Below, piece after piece: positions 1-8,728 of a stretch of DNA of 64,000 nucleotides; position 1 is the first letter of the stretch; the number at the start of each line of letters is the position of its first letter. This DNA is from Actinosynnema sp042752395 (lineage in GTDB: Bacteria > Actinomycetota > Actinomycetes > Mycobacteriales > Pseudonocardiaceae), in the NCBI RefSeq assembly GCF_042752395.1, contig NZ_JBHYXZ010000011.1, forward strand, positions 31,343 to 95,342, in the 5' to 3' direction. The position numbers and the translations under genes were made by a program. The notes beneath the pieces were generated by a model. The model was not told the DNA's origin, made no database searches, and saw only the letters and a list, made by a program, of their open reading frames with translations.

Positions 1-2
1 TG

Positions 3-173
3 CGCTGCGAGGAGTTCGCCGCCGCCGTCGCCGGGCGCGTGCTCGGCCCCGACGACGCCGACCAGGCGCTGCGCACCGTGCACCGCACGCTCGAAGAGGT
101 CAGCCTGCACCGGCACGACCTCGGCGCGTGGCTGACCCACCGGGGCATCTACGACGTCTGGCCGTCCCTGTAG
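3..173 (+). CDS. C-terminal fragment of an unidentified protein
   Basis: This is the last 56 codons of a gene that begins before the window. The reading frame is open from base 3, has strong G/C third-position bias and ends in TAG at 171-173. The visible tail ends ITHRGIYDVWPSL-like (residues just before the stop: THRGIYDVWPSL). It overlaps the 3' end of the convergent coaE gene by 25 bases. I do not recognise a family from this tail, and no catalytic motif is visible. It is reported because the codon bias and the tight convergent overlap look like a real gene end. Confidence 0.5.
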   Translation, partial: RCEEFAAAVAGRVLGPDDADQALRTVHRTLEEVSLHRHDLGAWLTHRGIYDVWPSL

Positions 174-1327
174 AACGCCGCCACGCGCGCCGTCGCCGCA
201 GCCATCCACGGCTCCTTCGACTCGGCGTACCCGAGATCGGTGTCGTCTCCCCGGTGCCGCTCCGCCAGCTCCCGCTTCAGCGCCGCGTACTCGTCCCGCG
301 CCGCCGCGTCGGCCCGCAGCCAGTCGCGGAACCGGATCGCCCAGTTCCACGCCGGACCGCCCTCCACCCTCACGTGCAGGTTGACGCACCGGCCCGGGTC
401 CGCGCCCGAGTGCAGCCGCTTGTGCCAGTCCTCCGGCGCGTGGCCCTCGTGCCGCACGCCGTCCTCGGCGAGTCCCCGGCTCGGGAACCCGGCCTGCGCC
501 AGCGCCTCCTCCAGCTCCGCGGCCTCGGCCAACGACCGCACGCCCAGCTGGAAGTCCAGCACGTCCTTCGCGGGCAGGCCGGGCACGGACGTGGAGCCGA
601 TGTGCTCCACCGTGCGGCCGCCCGCGGCCAACCCGATGCGCGCCGCGACCCGCCGGGCCTGCGCCGGCCACGTCTCGTCGTACGGCACCACGACCGGCGG
701 GCCGTAGGGGGCGTGGCGGCGCAGCCGGACGTTCGACTCGTACCGCACCAGCCGGTCCGCCCACAGCGCGTCCACCCGGGCCAGCACCACGTCGGGCGTG
801 CCGGAGTTGTCCAGCCACACGTCCGCCACGGCCCGGCGGCGCTGGTCGTCGGCCTGCGCGGCGATGCGCCTGCGCGCGTCCTCCTCCGGCAGGCCCCGGT
901 CCCGCAGCCGGACCAGGCGCTGGTCGAGGTCCGCGTGCACGATCAGGACCAGGTGGTAGAGCGGGGCCATGTCCTTCTCCACCAGCAGCGGCACGTCGTG
1001 CACCACGACCGCGTCCGGTGGCGCGGCCGCGATCAGCTCGGCCGTGCGGGCGGCGATCCTCGGGTGCGTGATGCCGTTCAGCGTGGCCAGGGCCCGCTCG
1101 TCGCCGAACACCCTCGCCGCGAGCGCCGGCCGGTCCAGCGCGCCGTCCGGGCCCAGCACCTCCGCGCCGAACGCCTCCACGACCTCGCGCAGCCCGTCGG
1201 TGCCCGGCGCGACCACCTCGCGCGCCAGCACGTCGGCGTCGATCACCACCGCGCCGTGCTCGGCGAGCCTGCCCGCCACCGTCGACTTGCCCGACCCGAT
1301 TCCCCCGGAGAGGCCCACGCGCAACAT
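149..1327 (-). CDS. coaE: Dephospho-CoA kinase fused to a GrpB (UPF0157) domain
   Basis: The protein (392 aa) phosphorylates dephospho-CoA with ATP, the last cytosolic step of coenzyme A synthesis. Residues 1 to about 200 are the kinase: P-loop GGIGSGKST at 8-16, then the DADVLAREVV substrate segment at 30-39. From about residue 212 a second domain starts, with YDETWP at 216-221 and EHIGSTSVPG at 241-250, the signature of the GrpB/UPF0157 nucleotidyltransferase-like family. A single-domain CoaE has about 200 residues, so this is the two-domain actinobacterial form, also known in mycobacteria. It lies downstream of rpsA, as in Mycobacterium. The role of the GrpB part is unknown; the kinase assignment is secure. 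Confidence 0.95.
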   Translation of the reverse strand: MLRVGLSGGIGSGKSTVAGRLAEHGAVVIDADVLAREVVAPGTDGLREVVEAFGAEVLGPDGALDRPALAARVFGDERALATLNGITHPRIAARTAELIAAAPPDAVVVHDVPLLVEKDMAPLYHLVLIVHADLDQRLVRLRDRGLPEEDARRRIAAQADDQRRRAVADVWLDNSGTPDVVLARVDALWADRLVRYESNVRLRRHAPYGPPVVVPYDETWPAQARRVAARIGLAAGGRTVEHIGSTSVPGLPAKDVLDFQLGVRSLAEAAELEEALAQAGFPSRGLAEDGVRHEGHAPEDWHKRLHSGADPGRCVNLHVRVEGGPAWNWAIRFRDWLRADAAARDEYAALKRELAERHRGDDTDLGYAESKEPWMAAATARVAAFYRDGQTS

Positions 1328-1355
1328 GGCGACCAGCCTGCCACGCGGCGGATCG

Positions 1356-1973
1356 TCAGGAGCCCTCGACGGGGGTCATGGACTGCTGGGCGATCGCGGC
1401 CAGGAAGCCGCCGATCGCGTCGTCGGGCAGGACGCCCGCCTTGGCGCGGGCCACGAACGTCGTCTTGCCGAGCCACCCCATGAGCAGCCGCTCGTCCTTG
1501 GTGGTGACGAGTTGGCCCTTCCGCCTGCTCACGTCGACCTCCTTGACCGTGCCGCCCTCCTGCCGTTCGGCGGCCACGCTCTCCTCGACCCGGCCCTTCG
1601 CGGTGGGCTCGTCGGTGTAGGTGGCCAGGCCGACGATCACCGGCGCGGCCGTGAGCGGCTGGCGCTCCGGCACCCCGTAGTAGCAGTCGATCTTGCCGGT
1701 GCGGCCGAGCGACGGCTCGGGGATGCCGATGATCGTCTTCAGCTCGCCCGGCAGCTCGCGCCCGAGCTTCTGGTTGAACACCTCGACCGGGACGACCAGC
1801 TCGCAGTCGTCGGGGATCGGGCGGTCCACCATCTGCGGGATGCGGCTGATCGTGGTGGGCGGCAGGATCGTCGGGATCTGCGGCTGGGTCACGGGCTGGG
1901 GCTGCACGGCGGCGCACCCCGCGCACGCGAGCACCGCAACCGCCGTCGCCAGCACCGTTTTCCGCACGCTCAT
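1356..1973 (-). CDS. Putative secreted lipoprotein
   Basis: The protein has 205 aa and begins with a charged N-terminus (MSVRKT), a hydrophobic stretch and a lipobox-like segment VLACAGC around residues 14-20, so membrane anchoring through a lipidated cysteine is likely. The mature part is 180-190 residues with two further cysteines (DCELVV and KIDCYYG), which could form a disulfide. No enzymatic motif is visible. It resembles the DUF3558-like lipoproteins of actinomycetes in size and layout, but that match is only an impression. It sits between rpsA and coaE on the same strand, 28 bases before coaE. Confidence 0.7.
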   Translation of the reverse strand: MSVRKTVLATAVAVLACAGCAAVQPQPVTQPQIPTILPPTTISRIPQMVDRPIPDDCELVVPVEVFNQKLGRELPGELKTIIGIPEPSLGRTGKIDCYYGVPERQPLTAAPVIVGLATYTDEPTAKGRVEESVAAERQEGGTVKEVDVSRRKGQLVTTKDERLLMGWLGKTTFVARAKAGVLPDDAIGGFLAAIAQQSMTPVEGS

Positions 1974-2029
1974 AGGATGCTCAACTTAGCGCACGGCAAC
2001 GCTTTCCCGCCCTGATCGGGTGAACGACG

Positions 2030-2062
2030 ATCGCCCCCCGCCCGAGGTGGGCGAGGGGCGAT
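2030..2062 (-). terminator. Hairpin downstream of rpsA
   Basis: An inverted repeat of ATCGCCCC-c-CGCCC, loop GAGGT, then GGGCG-a-GGGGCGAT gives a 13-bp stem with one opposed mismatch. It starts 26 bases beyond the rpsA stop codon. There is no clear U tract, which is usual for actinobacterial terminators. Confidence 0.65.
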
Positions 2063-2087
2063 GCGTCAGTCAGTCGACCGGTGCGGC

Positions 2088-3581
2088 TCAGGCGCCGCCC
2101 GACAGCTTCTCGCGGAGCGCGGCGAGCTGCTCGTCGCTGGCCAGGGTGCCGCCGGCCTGGGCCGGGGCGCCCGTGCTGGACGACGCGGCGGCGGGGGCGT
2201 CACCACCGGAGGAGTAGTTGGTCTCCCCGGCGGCCTCCTCCTCGGCGGCGGCGGCCTTGGCGACCTGCTTCATGTGGGCCTCGTAGCGCGTGTGGGCCTC
2301 GGCGTACTGCCGCTCCCACTCCTCGCGCTGCTTGTCGAAGCCTTCCTGCCACTCCTGGGTCTCCGGGTCGAAGCCCTCGGGGTAGATGTAGTTGCCCTGC
2401 TCGTCGTACTCGGCGGCCATGCCGTACTGGGTCGGGTCGAACTCGGAGTCGACCGTGAAGCCCTCGTTGGCCTGCTTGAGCGACAGCGAGATGCGGCGGC
2501 GGTCCAGGTCGATGTCGATGACCTTGACCATGACGTCGTCGCCGACCTGCACGACCTGCTCCGGGATCTCCACGTGGCGCTCGGCCAGCTCGGAGATGTG
2601 GACCAGGCCCTCGATGCCCTCGTCCACCCGGACGAACGCGCCGAACGGCACGAGCTTGGTGACCTTGCCCGGCACGATCTGGCCGATCGCGTGGGTGCGG
2701 GCGAACTGGCGCCACGGGTCTTCCTGCGTCGCCTTGAGCGACAGCGACACGCGCTCGCGCTCCATGTCGACGTCCAGGACCTCGACCGTGACCTCCTGGC
2801 CGACCTCGACGACCTCGGACGGGTGGTCGATGTGCTTCCAGGACAGCTCCGAGACGTGCACCAGGCCGTCCACGCCACCCAGGTCCACGAAGGCGCCGAA
2901 GTTGACGATGGAGGACACGACGCCCTTGCGGACCTGGCCCTTCTGCAGCTGGTTGAGGAACTCGCTGCGGACCTCGGACTGGGTCTGCTCCAGCCACGCG
3001 CGGCGGGACAGGACCACGTTGTTGCGGTTCTTGTCCAGCTCGATGATCTTCGCCTCGAGCTCGCGGCCCACGTAGGGCTGCAGGTCGCGGACGCGACGCA
3101 TCTCGACCAGGGAGGCGGGGAGGAAGCCGCGCAGGCCGATGTCCAGGATCAGGCCGCCCTTGACGACCTCGATGACCGTGCCCTTGACGGGCTCGTCCTT
3201 CTCCTTGAGGGCCTCGATGGTGCCCCACGCGCGCTCGTACTGGGCGCGCTTCTTGGAGAGGATCAGCCGACCTTCCTTGTCCTCCTTCTGGAGAACCAGG
3301 GCCTCGACCTCGTCACCGACCTTGACGACCTCGTTCGGGTCGACGTCGTGCTTGATCGACAACTCGCGCGAGGGGATGACACCCTCGGTCTTGTAGCCGA
3401 TGTCGAGCAGGACCTCGTCCCGGTCGACCTTGACGATGGTGCCCTCGACGATATCGCCATCGTTGAAGTACTTGATGGTCTTGTCGATGGCGGCGAGGAA
3501 GTCCTCCTCCGTCCCGATATCGTTGATAGCGACCTGCTTCGGCGCAGCGGCGACCGGGACAGTGGTGGTGTCGGTGGACAT
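2088..3581 (-). CDS. rpsA: 30S ribosomal protein S1
   Basis: S1 (497 aa) binds mRNA on the small ribosomal subunit and helps initiate translation. Four S1 RNA-binding domains can be traced at about residues 42-110, 128-195, 213-284 and 298-369. The third and fourth contain the typical FGAFVDLGGVDGLVHVSEL and FGAFVRVDEGIEGLVHISEL cores. After about residue 375 comes an acidic, alanine-rich tail. Four domains plus a tail is the actinobacterial form, shorter than the six-domain E. coli protein. Several leaderless genes in this window are relevant because S1 is needed mainly for structured leaders. Confidence 0.97.
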   Translation of the reverse strand: MSTDTTTVPVAAAPKQVAINDIGTEEDFLAAIDKTIKYFNDGDIVEGTIVKVDRDEVLLDIGYKTEGVIPSRELSIKHDVDPNEVVKVGDEVEALVLQKEDKEGRLILSKKRAQYERAWGTIEALKEKDEPVKGTVIEVVKGGLILDIGLRGFLPASLVEMRRVRDLQPYVGRELEAKIIELDKNRNNVVLSRRAWLEQTQSEVRSEFLNQLQKGQVRKGVVSSIVNFGAFVDLGGVDGLVHVSELSWKHIDHPSEVVEVGQEVTVEVLDVDMERERVSLSLKATQEDPWRQFARTHAIGQIVPGKVTKLVPFGAFVRVDEGIEGLVHISELAERHVEIPEQVVQVGDDVMVKVIDIDLDRRRISLSLKQANEGFTVDSEFDPTQYGMAAEYDEQGNYIYPEGFDPETQEWQEGFDKQREEWERQYAEAHTRYEAHMKQVAKAAAAEEEAAGETNYSSGGDAPAAASSSTGAPAQAGGTLASDEQLAALREKLSGGA

Positions 3582-3771
3582 TAGGTAGGTGGCTCCGGTA
3601 CGGATTGGGGTTTGTGGCCTGCGGGTTCAACGCTACGCGGAGGGCGCGCCCACCGCGAAGACCCACTCGGCGGAGACCAGGCGATCGAGGACAGCGCGAA
3701 CCCACTACGCGGGCGATATCGTACGCGGTTCGAAGCTCGCCGGGCAAACCGGCACCCTTGAATGGAGCAGT

Positions 3772-4602
3772 GTGTCCGACCAGCACGCGAGCGCCGAACT
3801 GGCGCTCGGCACCACCGGCATCGCCAAGCGGGGCGTGGACGCGGCCGAGTCGCGCGCGGCCAACCGCCTCTGGTGGGACGCCGACGCCGACGACTACCAC
3901 GCCGAGCACGGCGACTTCCTGGGCGCGGCCGACTTCGTCTGGTGCCCCGAGGGCGTCCGCGAGGAGGAGGTCGGCTACCTCGGCGACGTGCGCGGGCGCC
4001 GGGTGCTGGAGGTGGGCTGCGGCTCCGCGCCGTGCGCGCGGTGGCTGACCGCCCGGGGCGCGCGGGCGGTGGCCTTCGACCTCTCGGCCGGGATGCTGCG
4101 GCACGCGGTGGCGGCGAACGCGGCCACCGGGGTGGCCGTGCCGCTGGTGCAGGCCAGCGCCGACCAGCTGCCGTTCGCGTCGGGCAGCTTCGACGCGGCC
4201 TGCTCGTCGTTCGGCGCGGTGCCGTTCGTGGCGGACGTGGGCGAGGTCTTCCGCGAGGTGGCGCGGGTGCTGCGGCCGGGCGCGCCGTGGGTGTTCTCCG
4301 TGACTCACCCGATCAGGTGGATTTTCCCGGACGACCCGGGCCCCACCGGCCTCACCGTCACCCAGTCGTACTTCGACCGCACGCCGTACGTCGAGGTGGA
4401 CGACGCCGGCCGGGCGACGTACGTGGAGCACCACCGGACCACCGGTGACTACGTGCGGGCGCTCGTCGGCGCGGGGCTGGAGCTGCTGGACGTGGTGGAG
4501 CCGGAGTGGCCCGCCGGCCACACCCGCACGTGGGGCCAGTGGAGCCCGCTGCGCGGGCGGCTGTTCCCGGGCACCGCGATCTTCCGGACGCGCAAGCCGT
4601 AG
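3772..4602 (+). CDS. Class I SAM-dependent methyltransferase
   Basis: The 276-residue protein has a methyltransferase-type Rossmann fold: motif I is VLEVGCGSAPCARWL, followed by an acidic residue in VAFDLSAGML and a post-II region ASADQLPFASGSFDAACSS. This matches the Methyltransf_11 group. The frame is open from 3589, but GTG at 3772 (VSDQHASAEL) is preferred: it has GGAG at 3764-3767, and the codons upstream look like the shared promoter region with divergent rpsA. The substrate cannot be deduced. Gene position next to rpsA and coaE is common in this order of bacteria. Confidence 0.85.
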   Translation: MSDQHASAELALGTTGIAKRGVDAAESRAANRLWWDADADDYHAEHGDFLGAADFVWCPEGVREEEVGYLGDVRGRRVLEVGCGSAPCARWLTARGARAVAFDLSAGMLRHAVAANAATGVAVPLVQASADQLPFASGSFDAACSSFGAVPFVADVGEVFREVARVLRPGAPWVFSVTHPIRWIFPDDPGPTGLTVTQSYFDRTPYVEVDDAGRATYVEHHRTTGDYVRALVGAGLELLDVVEPEWPAGHTRTWGQWSPLRGRLFPGTAIFRTRKP

Positions 4603-4612
4603 CCTGCCTGGC
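4600..4612 (+). promoter_or_regulatory. -10 element of a leaderless promoter (GNAT gene)
   Basis: TAGCCT at 4600-4605 is followed by exactly seven bases and then ATG at 4613. No ribosome-binding site precedes the ATG. The TAG of the -10 is also the stop codon of the preceding methyltransferase gene. Confidence 0.6.
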
Positions 4613-5536
4613 ATGACCGTCGGTCAAGGGCTGGTGGAGGCGCAGAGCGCGCGCTTCGCGAGCGTCGACCCGCTGCTGCCGGCCGTGGTCGCGCCGCCGG
4701 ACGGCGACGTCATCACCGCGGCGCTGCCGGACGGCACGAGGGTCGCGGGCGTGCTCCAGCGCCAGGTGCACGACCGGCGGTCGCCGGCCCGGCTGTGGTC
4801 GGCCACCGAGGTGTGGGAGCTGACGCCGCTGCTGGGCGCGGCCGGCGCGGCGGGCATGGACGTGCTGCTGCGGGCCTGGCGCAAGCGCCTCGACCTGCTG
4901 CGACCCGCCGAACGGGACTCGGCGTGCGTGCTGACCTGGCCGAGCCGGGACGCGGAGGCGACGCGGGCGCTGCTGGACCACGGGCTGGTGCCGCTGACCG
5001 TGATCGCGGTGCGGCAGGCGCCCCCGCCGCCCGCGCCGACCGGGGTGGCGATCCGCCGGGCCACGCCCGCCGACCTGGAGACGGTGCTCACCCTCGCGCT
5101 CGCCGAGCTGCGCTACTCGTCCATGGTCGGCTCGACGGTGCACCGGCCGGACGCGGCGGAGCTGAAGCGGCGGACCCTCGCCGAGCGGCTGGTGACGGGC
5201 GGGCCGGCGTGGCTCGCGGAGCGGGACGGCATCGCGGTGGCCCTGGCCGAGTGCGCGGTGGTGACCTCGGAGCCGGGGAACTGGACCGCGACCAGGCTGC
5301 CGCACGGTCGCTGGGGGTACGTGAACTGCGTCTCGGTGCTGCCGGGCGCCCGCGGCGCGGGGGTGGGCCGCCGGCTGATGGCGCACGCCCACCGGGAGCT
5401 GCACCGGCTGGGCACGGTGGGCACCTACCTCTACTACAACCCGCCGAACCCGTTGTCCTCGGTGTTCTGGCCCCGGCAGGGCTATCGTCCACTGTGGACG
5501 ATGTGGGAGGTCCGGCCGGCCGGGGCGCTGCGCTAG
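4613..5536 (+). CDS. GNAT-family acetyltransferase
   Basis: The protein has 307 aa. The C-terminal half carries the GNAT acyl-CoA signature: VSVLPGARGAGVGRRLMAHA (motif A, with the R/Q-x-x-G-x-G/A pyrophosphate loop as RGAGVG) and a late NPLSSVFWPRQGYRPLW segment. The N-terminal about 150 residues are more diverged and could be a second, degenerate GNAT fold. The acetylated substrate is unknown. The start ATG at 4613 lies ten bases after the methyltransferase stop and seems to be served by its own leaderless promoter, so the two genes need not be one operon. Confidence 0.8.
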   Translation: MTVGQGLVEAQSARFASVDPLLPAVVAPPDGDVITAALPDGTRVAGVLQRQVHDRRSPARLWSATEVWELTPLLGAAGAAGMDVLLRAWRKRLDLLRPAERDSACVLTWPSRDAEATRALLDHGLVPLTVIAVRQAPPPPAPTGVAIRRATPADLETVLTLALAELRYSSMVGSTVHRPDAAELKRRTLAERLVTGGPAWLAERDGIAVALAECAVVTSEPGNWTATRLPHGRWGYVNCVSVLPGARGAGVGRRLMAHAHRELHRLGTVGTYLYYNPPNPLSSVFWPRQGYRPLWTMWEVRPAGALR

Positions 5537-5592
5537 CCGCGCGCCACGTCACACCACGTCGGGTTGCGAGGCGCCCTCACCCGGGCCACTAT

Positions 5593-5614
5593 TTGAACTG
5601 ACCAGTCAGTTCAA
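5593..5614 (+). promoter_or_regulatory. TetR-type operator (perfect inverted repeat)
   Basis: TTGAACTGAC, a 2-base spacer (CA), then GTCAGTTCAA: ten-base arms without mismatch. It ends one base before the AAGGAGG ribosome-binding site (5615-5621 region) of the ATPase gene that starts at 5629. The third gene of this operon encodes a TetR repressor, so autoregulation is the natural reading. Confidence 0.8.
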
Positions 5615-5628
5615 AAGGAGGTCGCACG

Positions 5629-6246
5629 GTGCGCATCCACGCTCGGCGCGTCGGCGTCACCGGGCCGCACGGCCCGCTGCTCAAGCCGACGTCGCTGCTG
5701 GTCGAGCCGGGTCGGCTGGTGCTGGTGGCGGGCGAGCCGGGGGCCGGGCAGACCGCGCTCGGCCTGGTGCTCTCCGGCCGCATGCACCCGACCACCGGCA
5801 CCGTCACGCCGTCGGCCGCCGAGTTGCGCGAGCACGTCGTGCTGGTCGACTCCCCCGGCGTCAGCGAGCCCGAGCCCGCCCTGACCCTGGCCGCCGTGGT
5901 CGGCGAGGAGCTGGCCGTCAACGGTGCGCGCAGCGGCCGCAAGGCGGTGGCCGACTGGCTGGTCGAGCGGGGCGCGGACGAGCACCTGGACGCGCGGTTC
6001 GAGCAGGTCCCGGCCGCCACGCGGTGCGCGCTGATGCTGGAGCTGGCCGCCGGCCGCCCCGGCGCGACCACCCTCGTGCTGGACAGCCCCGACCGCTACC
6101 ACGGCGACCCGGAGGGGTGGGTCGGGCTGGCCCGCCGGCACGTCACGCCCGACCGGTCCGTCGTCGCCCTGTGCACCACCACCAGCGCCGCCGTGCTCGA
6201 CGTGCCCGTCGCGCGGATCGGCGCGGACAACGAGGAGCCCGAGTGA
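5629..6246 (+). CDS. ABC-transporter-like ATPase with degenerate Walker A
   Basis: This 205-residue protein has an ABC-ATPase layout: an N-terminal beta core, a P-loop-like GEPGAGQTAL, a short helical part, and a Walker-B-like strand TTLVLDSPDRY. The invariant Walker A lysine is replaced by glutamine (GAGQT instead of GxGKT), and no LSGGQ signature is seen, so ATP hydrolysis is doubtful. GTG at 5629 follows AAGGAGG. Its stop overlaps the start of the YhgE/Pip gene by four bases (GTGA), so the two are translationally coupled. I infer that it is a regulatory or structural partner of that membrane protein. Confidence 0.75.
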   Translation: MRIHARRVGVTGPHGPLLKPTSLLVEPGRLVLVAGEPGAGQTALGLVLSGRMHPTTGTVTPSAAELREHVVLVDSPGVSEPEPALTLAAVVGEELAVNGARSGRKAVADWLVERGADEHLDARFEQVPAATRCALMLELAAGRPGATTLVLDSPDRYHGDPEGWVGLARRHVTPDRSVVALCTTTSAAVLDVPVARIGADNEEPE

Positions 6247-8138
6247 CCTCCGTGCGGATGGCGTTCAACGAGCTGCGCCGCGTCACCTCCGGCAAGCTGC
6301 CCAAGCTCGCCGTGCTGGCGCTGGTCCTGGTGCCGCTGCTGTACGCGGCGCTGTACCTGTACGCCAACAAGGACCCGTACGCGCACCTCAACCAGGTGCC
6401 CGCGGCCCTGGTCGTGGAGGACGAGGGCGCGACCGCGAGCGACGGCACCCGCCTGGACGCGGGCGAGCAGGTCGCCGACGAGCTGGTCCGGGGCGACCGG
6501 TTCGACTGGCGCCGGGTCGACGCCGAGCAGGCCGAGGACGGCGTGCGCAACGGCGCCTACACGTTCGCGCTGACCCTGCCCTCGGACTTCTCCAAGTCGC
6601 TGCTGTCGTCGGGCGACTTCACGCCCCGGCAGGGCGTCATCGTGCTGACGACCAACGACGCGAACAACTACCTCGGCTCGACCATCGCCAACCAGGTCGT
6701 GGCCGAGGTGCGCCGGTCGGTGTCGGTGAAGGTGGGCGCGGAGGCCGCGGACAAGCTGCTGCTCGGCTTCTCCACCATCCGGCAGAAGACCGCCGAGGCC
6801 GCCGACGGCGCGACCAGGCTCGCCTCGGGCCAGCAGGACGCGTACACCGGCGCGCAGCAGCTCGCCGACGGCACGGCGCCCCTGGCCGACGGCGCCGCGC
6901 AGCTCGCGTCGGGCCTGACCCGGCTGCGCGACTCGACGGCCGACCTGCCGGTCCGGTCCCAGCAGCTCGCGTCCGGGGCCAAGCAGGTCGCCGACGGCAA
7001 CGAGACCGTCGCCCGGACCGCCGAGGACTACGCCGCCAAGGCGCAGGACCTGGTCAACCGGCTGGACGCGGTCAACGGCGACGTGGCGACCAGGCTGCGC
7101 GCGCTCGGGTTCACCGAGGAGCAGGTGCAGCGCGTGCTCGGTGCCCTGGGCGAGGCCCGCCGCCCCCTGGACGAGGCCAACGGCAAGGTTCAGGGCACGG
7201 CCGGGCAGCTGCGCGCGCTGGCCGACGGCGCGCGGCAGGTGTCCGACGGCGCGGCGCAGCTCGCCGCGAGCACGCCGGCGCTCACCAGCGCCATCACCCA
7301 GCTGAACGACGGCGCGGCGCAGGTGTCGTCGGGGGCGGCGCAGGTCCGCGACGGCGCGGTGCGGCTGCGGGACGGCGAGGCGCAGCTCGTGGACGGCGCG
7401 AACCGGCTGCGCGACGGGCTGAACGAGGGCGTCTCGCAGATCCCGAACCCGGACGACCCGACCCGCGAGTCGACCGCGCAGACCATCGGCGACCCGGTGA
7501 ACGTGCGCGGGGTGAGCCAGACCTCGGCGGGCAGCTACGGCGCCGGGCTCGCGCCGTTCTTCCTCGGCCTGGCGACCTGGATCGGCGCGTTCGTGCTGTT
7601 CCTGCTGCTGCGACCGCTGTCGCGGCGCGGGCTCGCGGCCGGCCGGTCGCCGTTGCGGGTCGCGGTGGGCGGCTGGCTGCCGGGCGTGCTGCTGGGCGCG
7701 GCGCAGGTCGTGGTGATGTACGCGGTGGTCACGCTGGTGGTGGACATCCGGCCGGCGAACCCGGTGGGCGCGCTGGCGTTCCTGCTGCTGGTGTCGGCGA
7801 CGTTCGTGGCCGTGCTGCACGCGCTGAACGCCCTGTTCGGCGCGGTCGGCAAGTTCATCGGCCTGGTGCTGCTGATCCTGCAGCTGGTGAGCGCGGGCGG
7901 CACGTTCCCGTGGCAGACGATCCCCGTGCCGCTGTACCCGCTGCACTACGGGCTGCCCATGGGCTACGCGGTGGACGGCCTGCGGCACCTCATGTACGGG
8001 GGCTCGCTGGGCGGTGTGGGCCGGGACGCGCTCGTCCTCGCGGGGTACCTGGTGGCGGCCCTTGCCTTGACGACGCTCGCCGCGTACAAGCAGCGGGTGT
8101 GGACGCCCACCCGCCTCAAACCCGAACTGGTGCTGTGA
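6243..8138 (+). CDS. YhgE/Pip-family membrane protein
   Basis: The protein (631 aa) has the YhgE/Pip layout. One transmembrane helix lies near residues 17-38 (KLAVLALVLVPLLYAALYLY), followed by a long extracytoplasmic region rich in ADG/ASG heptad-like repeats (ADGTAPLADGAAQLASG, VSDGAAQLAAS, VRDGAVRLRDG). The last third holds five to six transmembrane helices of ABC-2/EsxA-export type. Family members are phage-infection proteins in Lactococcus and export-linked proteins elsewhere. GTG at 6243 overlaps the upstream stop (GTGA), and the stop overlaps the TetR start in the same way, so the three genes are coupled. The transported substrate is unknown. Confidence 0.88.
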   Translation: MTSVRMAFNELRRVTSGKLPKLAVLALVLVPLLYAALYLYANKDPYAHLNQVPAALVVEDEGATASDGTRLDAGEQVADELVRGDRFDWRRVDAEQAEDGVRNGAYTFALTLPSDFSKSLLSSGDFTPRQGVIVLTTNDANNYLGSTIANQVVAEVRRSVSVKVGAEAADKLLLGFSTIRQKTAEAADGATRLASGQQDAYTGAQQLADGTAPLADGAAQLASGLTRLRDSTADLPVRSQQLASGAKQVADGNETVARTAEDYAAKAQDLVNRLDAVNGDVATRLRALGFTEEQVQRVLGALGEARRPLDEANGKVQGTAGQLRALADGARQVSDGAAQLAASTPALTSAITQLNDGAAQVSSGAAQVRDGAVRLRDGEAQLVDGANRLRDGLNEGVSQIPNPDDPTRESTAQTIGDPVNVRGVSQTSAGSYGAGLAPFFLGLATWIGAFVLFLLLRPLSRRGLAAGRSPLRVAVGGWLPGVLLGAAQVVVMYAVVTLVVDIRPANPVGALAFLLLVSATFVAVLHALNALFGAVGKFIGLVLLILQLVSAGGTFPWQTIPVPLYPLHYGLPMGYAVDGLRHLMYGGSLGGVGRDALVLAGYLVAALALTTLAAYKQRVWTPTRLKPELVL

Positions 8139-8728
8139 CCGGCCCGCGGCCCGGCCGCACCGCCGTGACCAAGCAGAAGCTGTTCGACGCCGCGCTGCGG
8201 CTGGTCGGCGAGCGGGGCGCGGCGAGCGTCACGGTGGACGAGATCGCCGCCGAGGCGGGCGTGGCGAAGGGCACCGTCTACTACAACTTCGCCAGCAAGG
8301 ACGCGCTGGTCGACGCGCTGCTGCGGCACGGGGTGGACCTCCTGGCCGCGCGGCTGCGCGCGGCCGAGGAGGAGGACGACACGTCCGCCGCGATGGCGTC
8401 GCTGGTGGACGGGATGCTCGGGTTCTTCGCCGAGTACCCGGCGTTCGGGCAGCTGCTGGTGTCGGAGCTGTGGCGCACGCCGGGCCAGTGGCACGGCACG
8501 TTGAGCCTGCTGCGCGACGACATCGTGTCCATCGTGCGCGGCCAGGTGCAGCGCCTGGCCGACGCCGGGCGGCTGCCCGGGGGCGTGCAGGTGGGCACGG
8601 CGTCGGCGGCGTTGTTCGGCACGCTGCTGGTGACCGCGCTGGACTGGCAGGTGTTCCAGCCCGAGCGCAGCCTGGCCGACGTGCGCGAATCGGTGTTGTC
8701 GCTGGTCCGGGGCCTGCGGTCGGACTAG
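8135..8728 (+). CDS. TetR-family transcriptional repressor
   Basis: The protein (197 aa) has an N-terminal helix-turn-helix: AALRLVGERGAASVTVDEIAAEAGVAKGTVYYNFASKDALV at about residues 18-58, the classic TetR pattern with the GVxxGTxYYxFxSK recognition segment. The C-terminal ligand-binding part is not assignable. GTG at 8135 overlaps the YhgE/Pip stop by four bases. Being third in the operon behind the 5593-5614 palindrome, it most likely represses its own operon. The gene ends in a CTAG that is also the stop of the opposite-strand gene. Confidence 0.9.
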   Translation: MTGPRPGRTAVTKQKLFDAALRLVGERGAASVTVDEIAAEAGVAKGTVYYNFASKDALVDALLRHGVDLLAARLRAAEEEDDTSAAMASLVDGMLGFFAEYPAFGQLLVSELWRTPGQWHGTLSLLRDDIVSIVRGQVQRLADAGRLPGGVQVGTASAALFGTLLVTALDWQVFQPERSLADVRESVLSLVRGLRSD

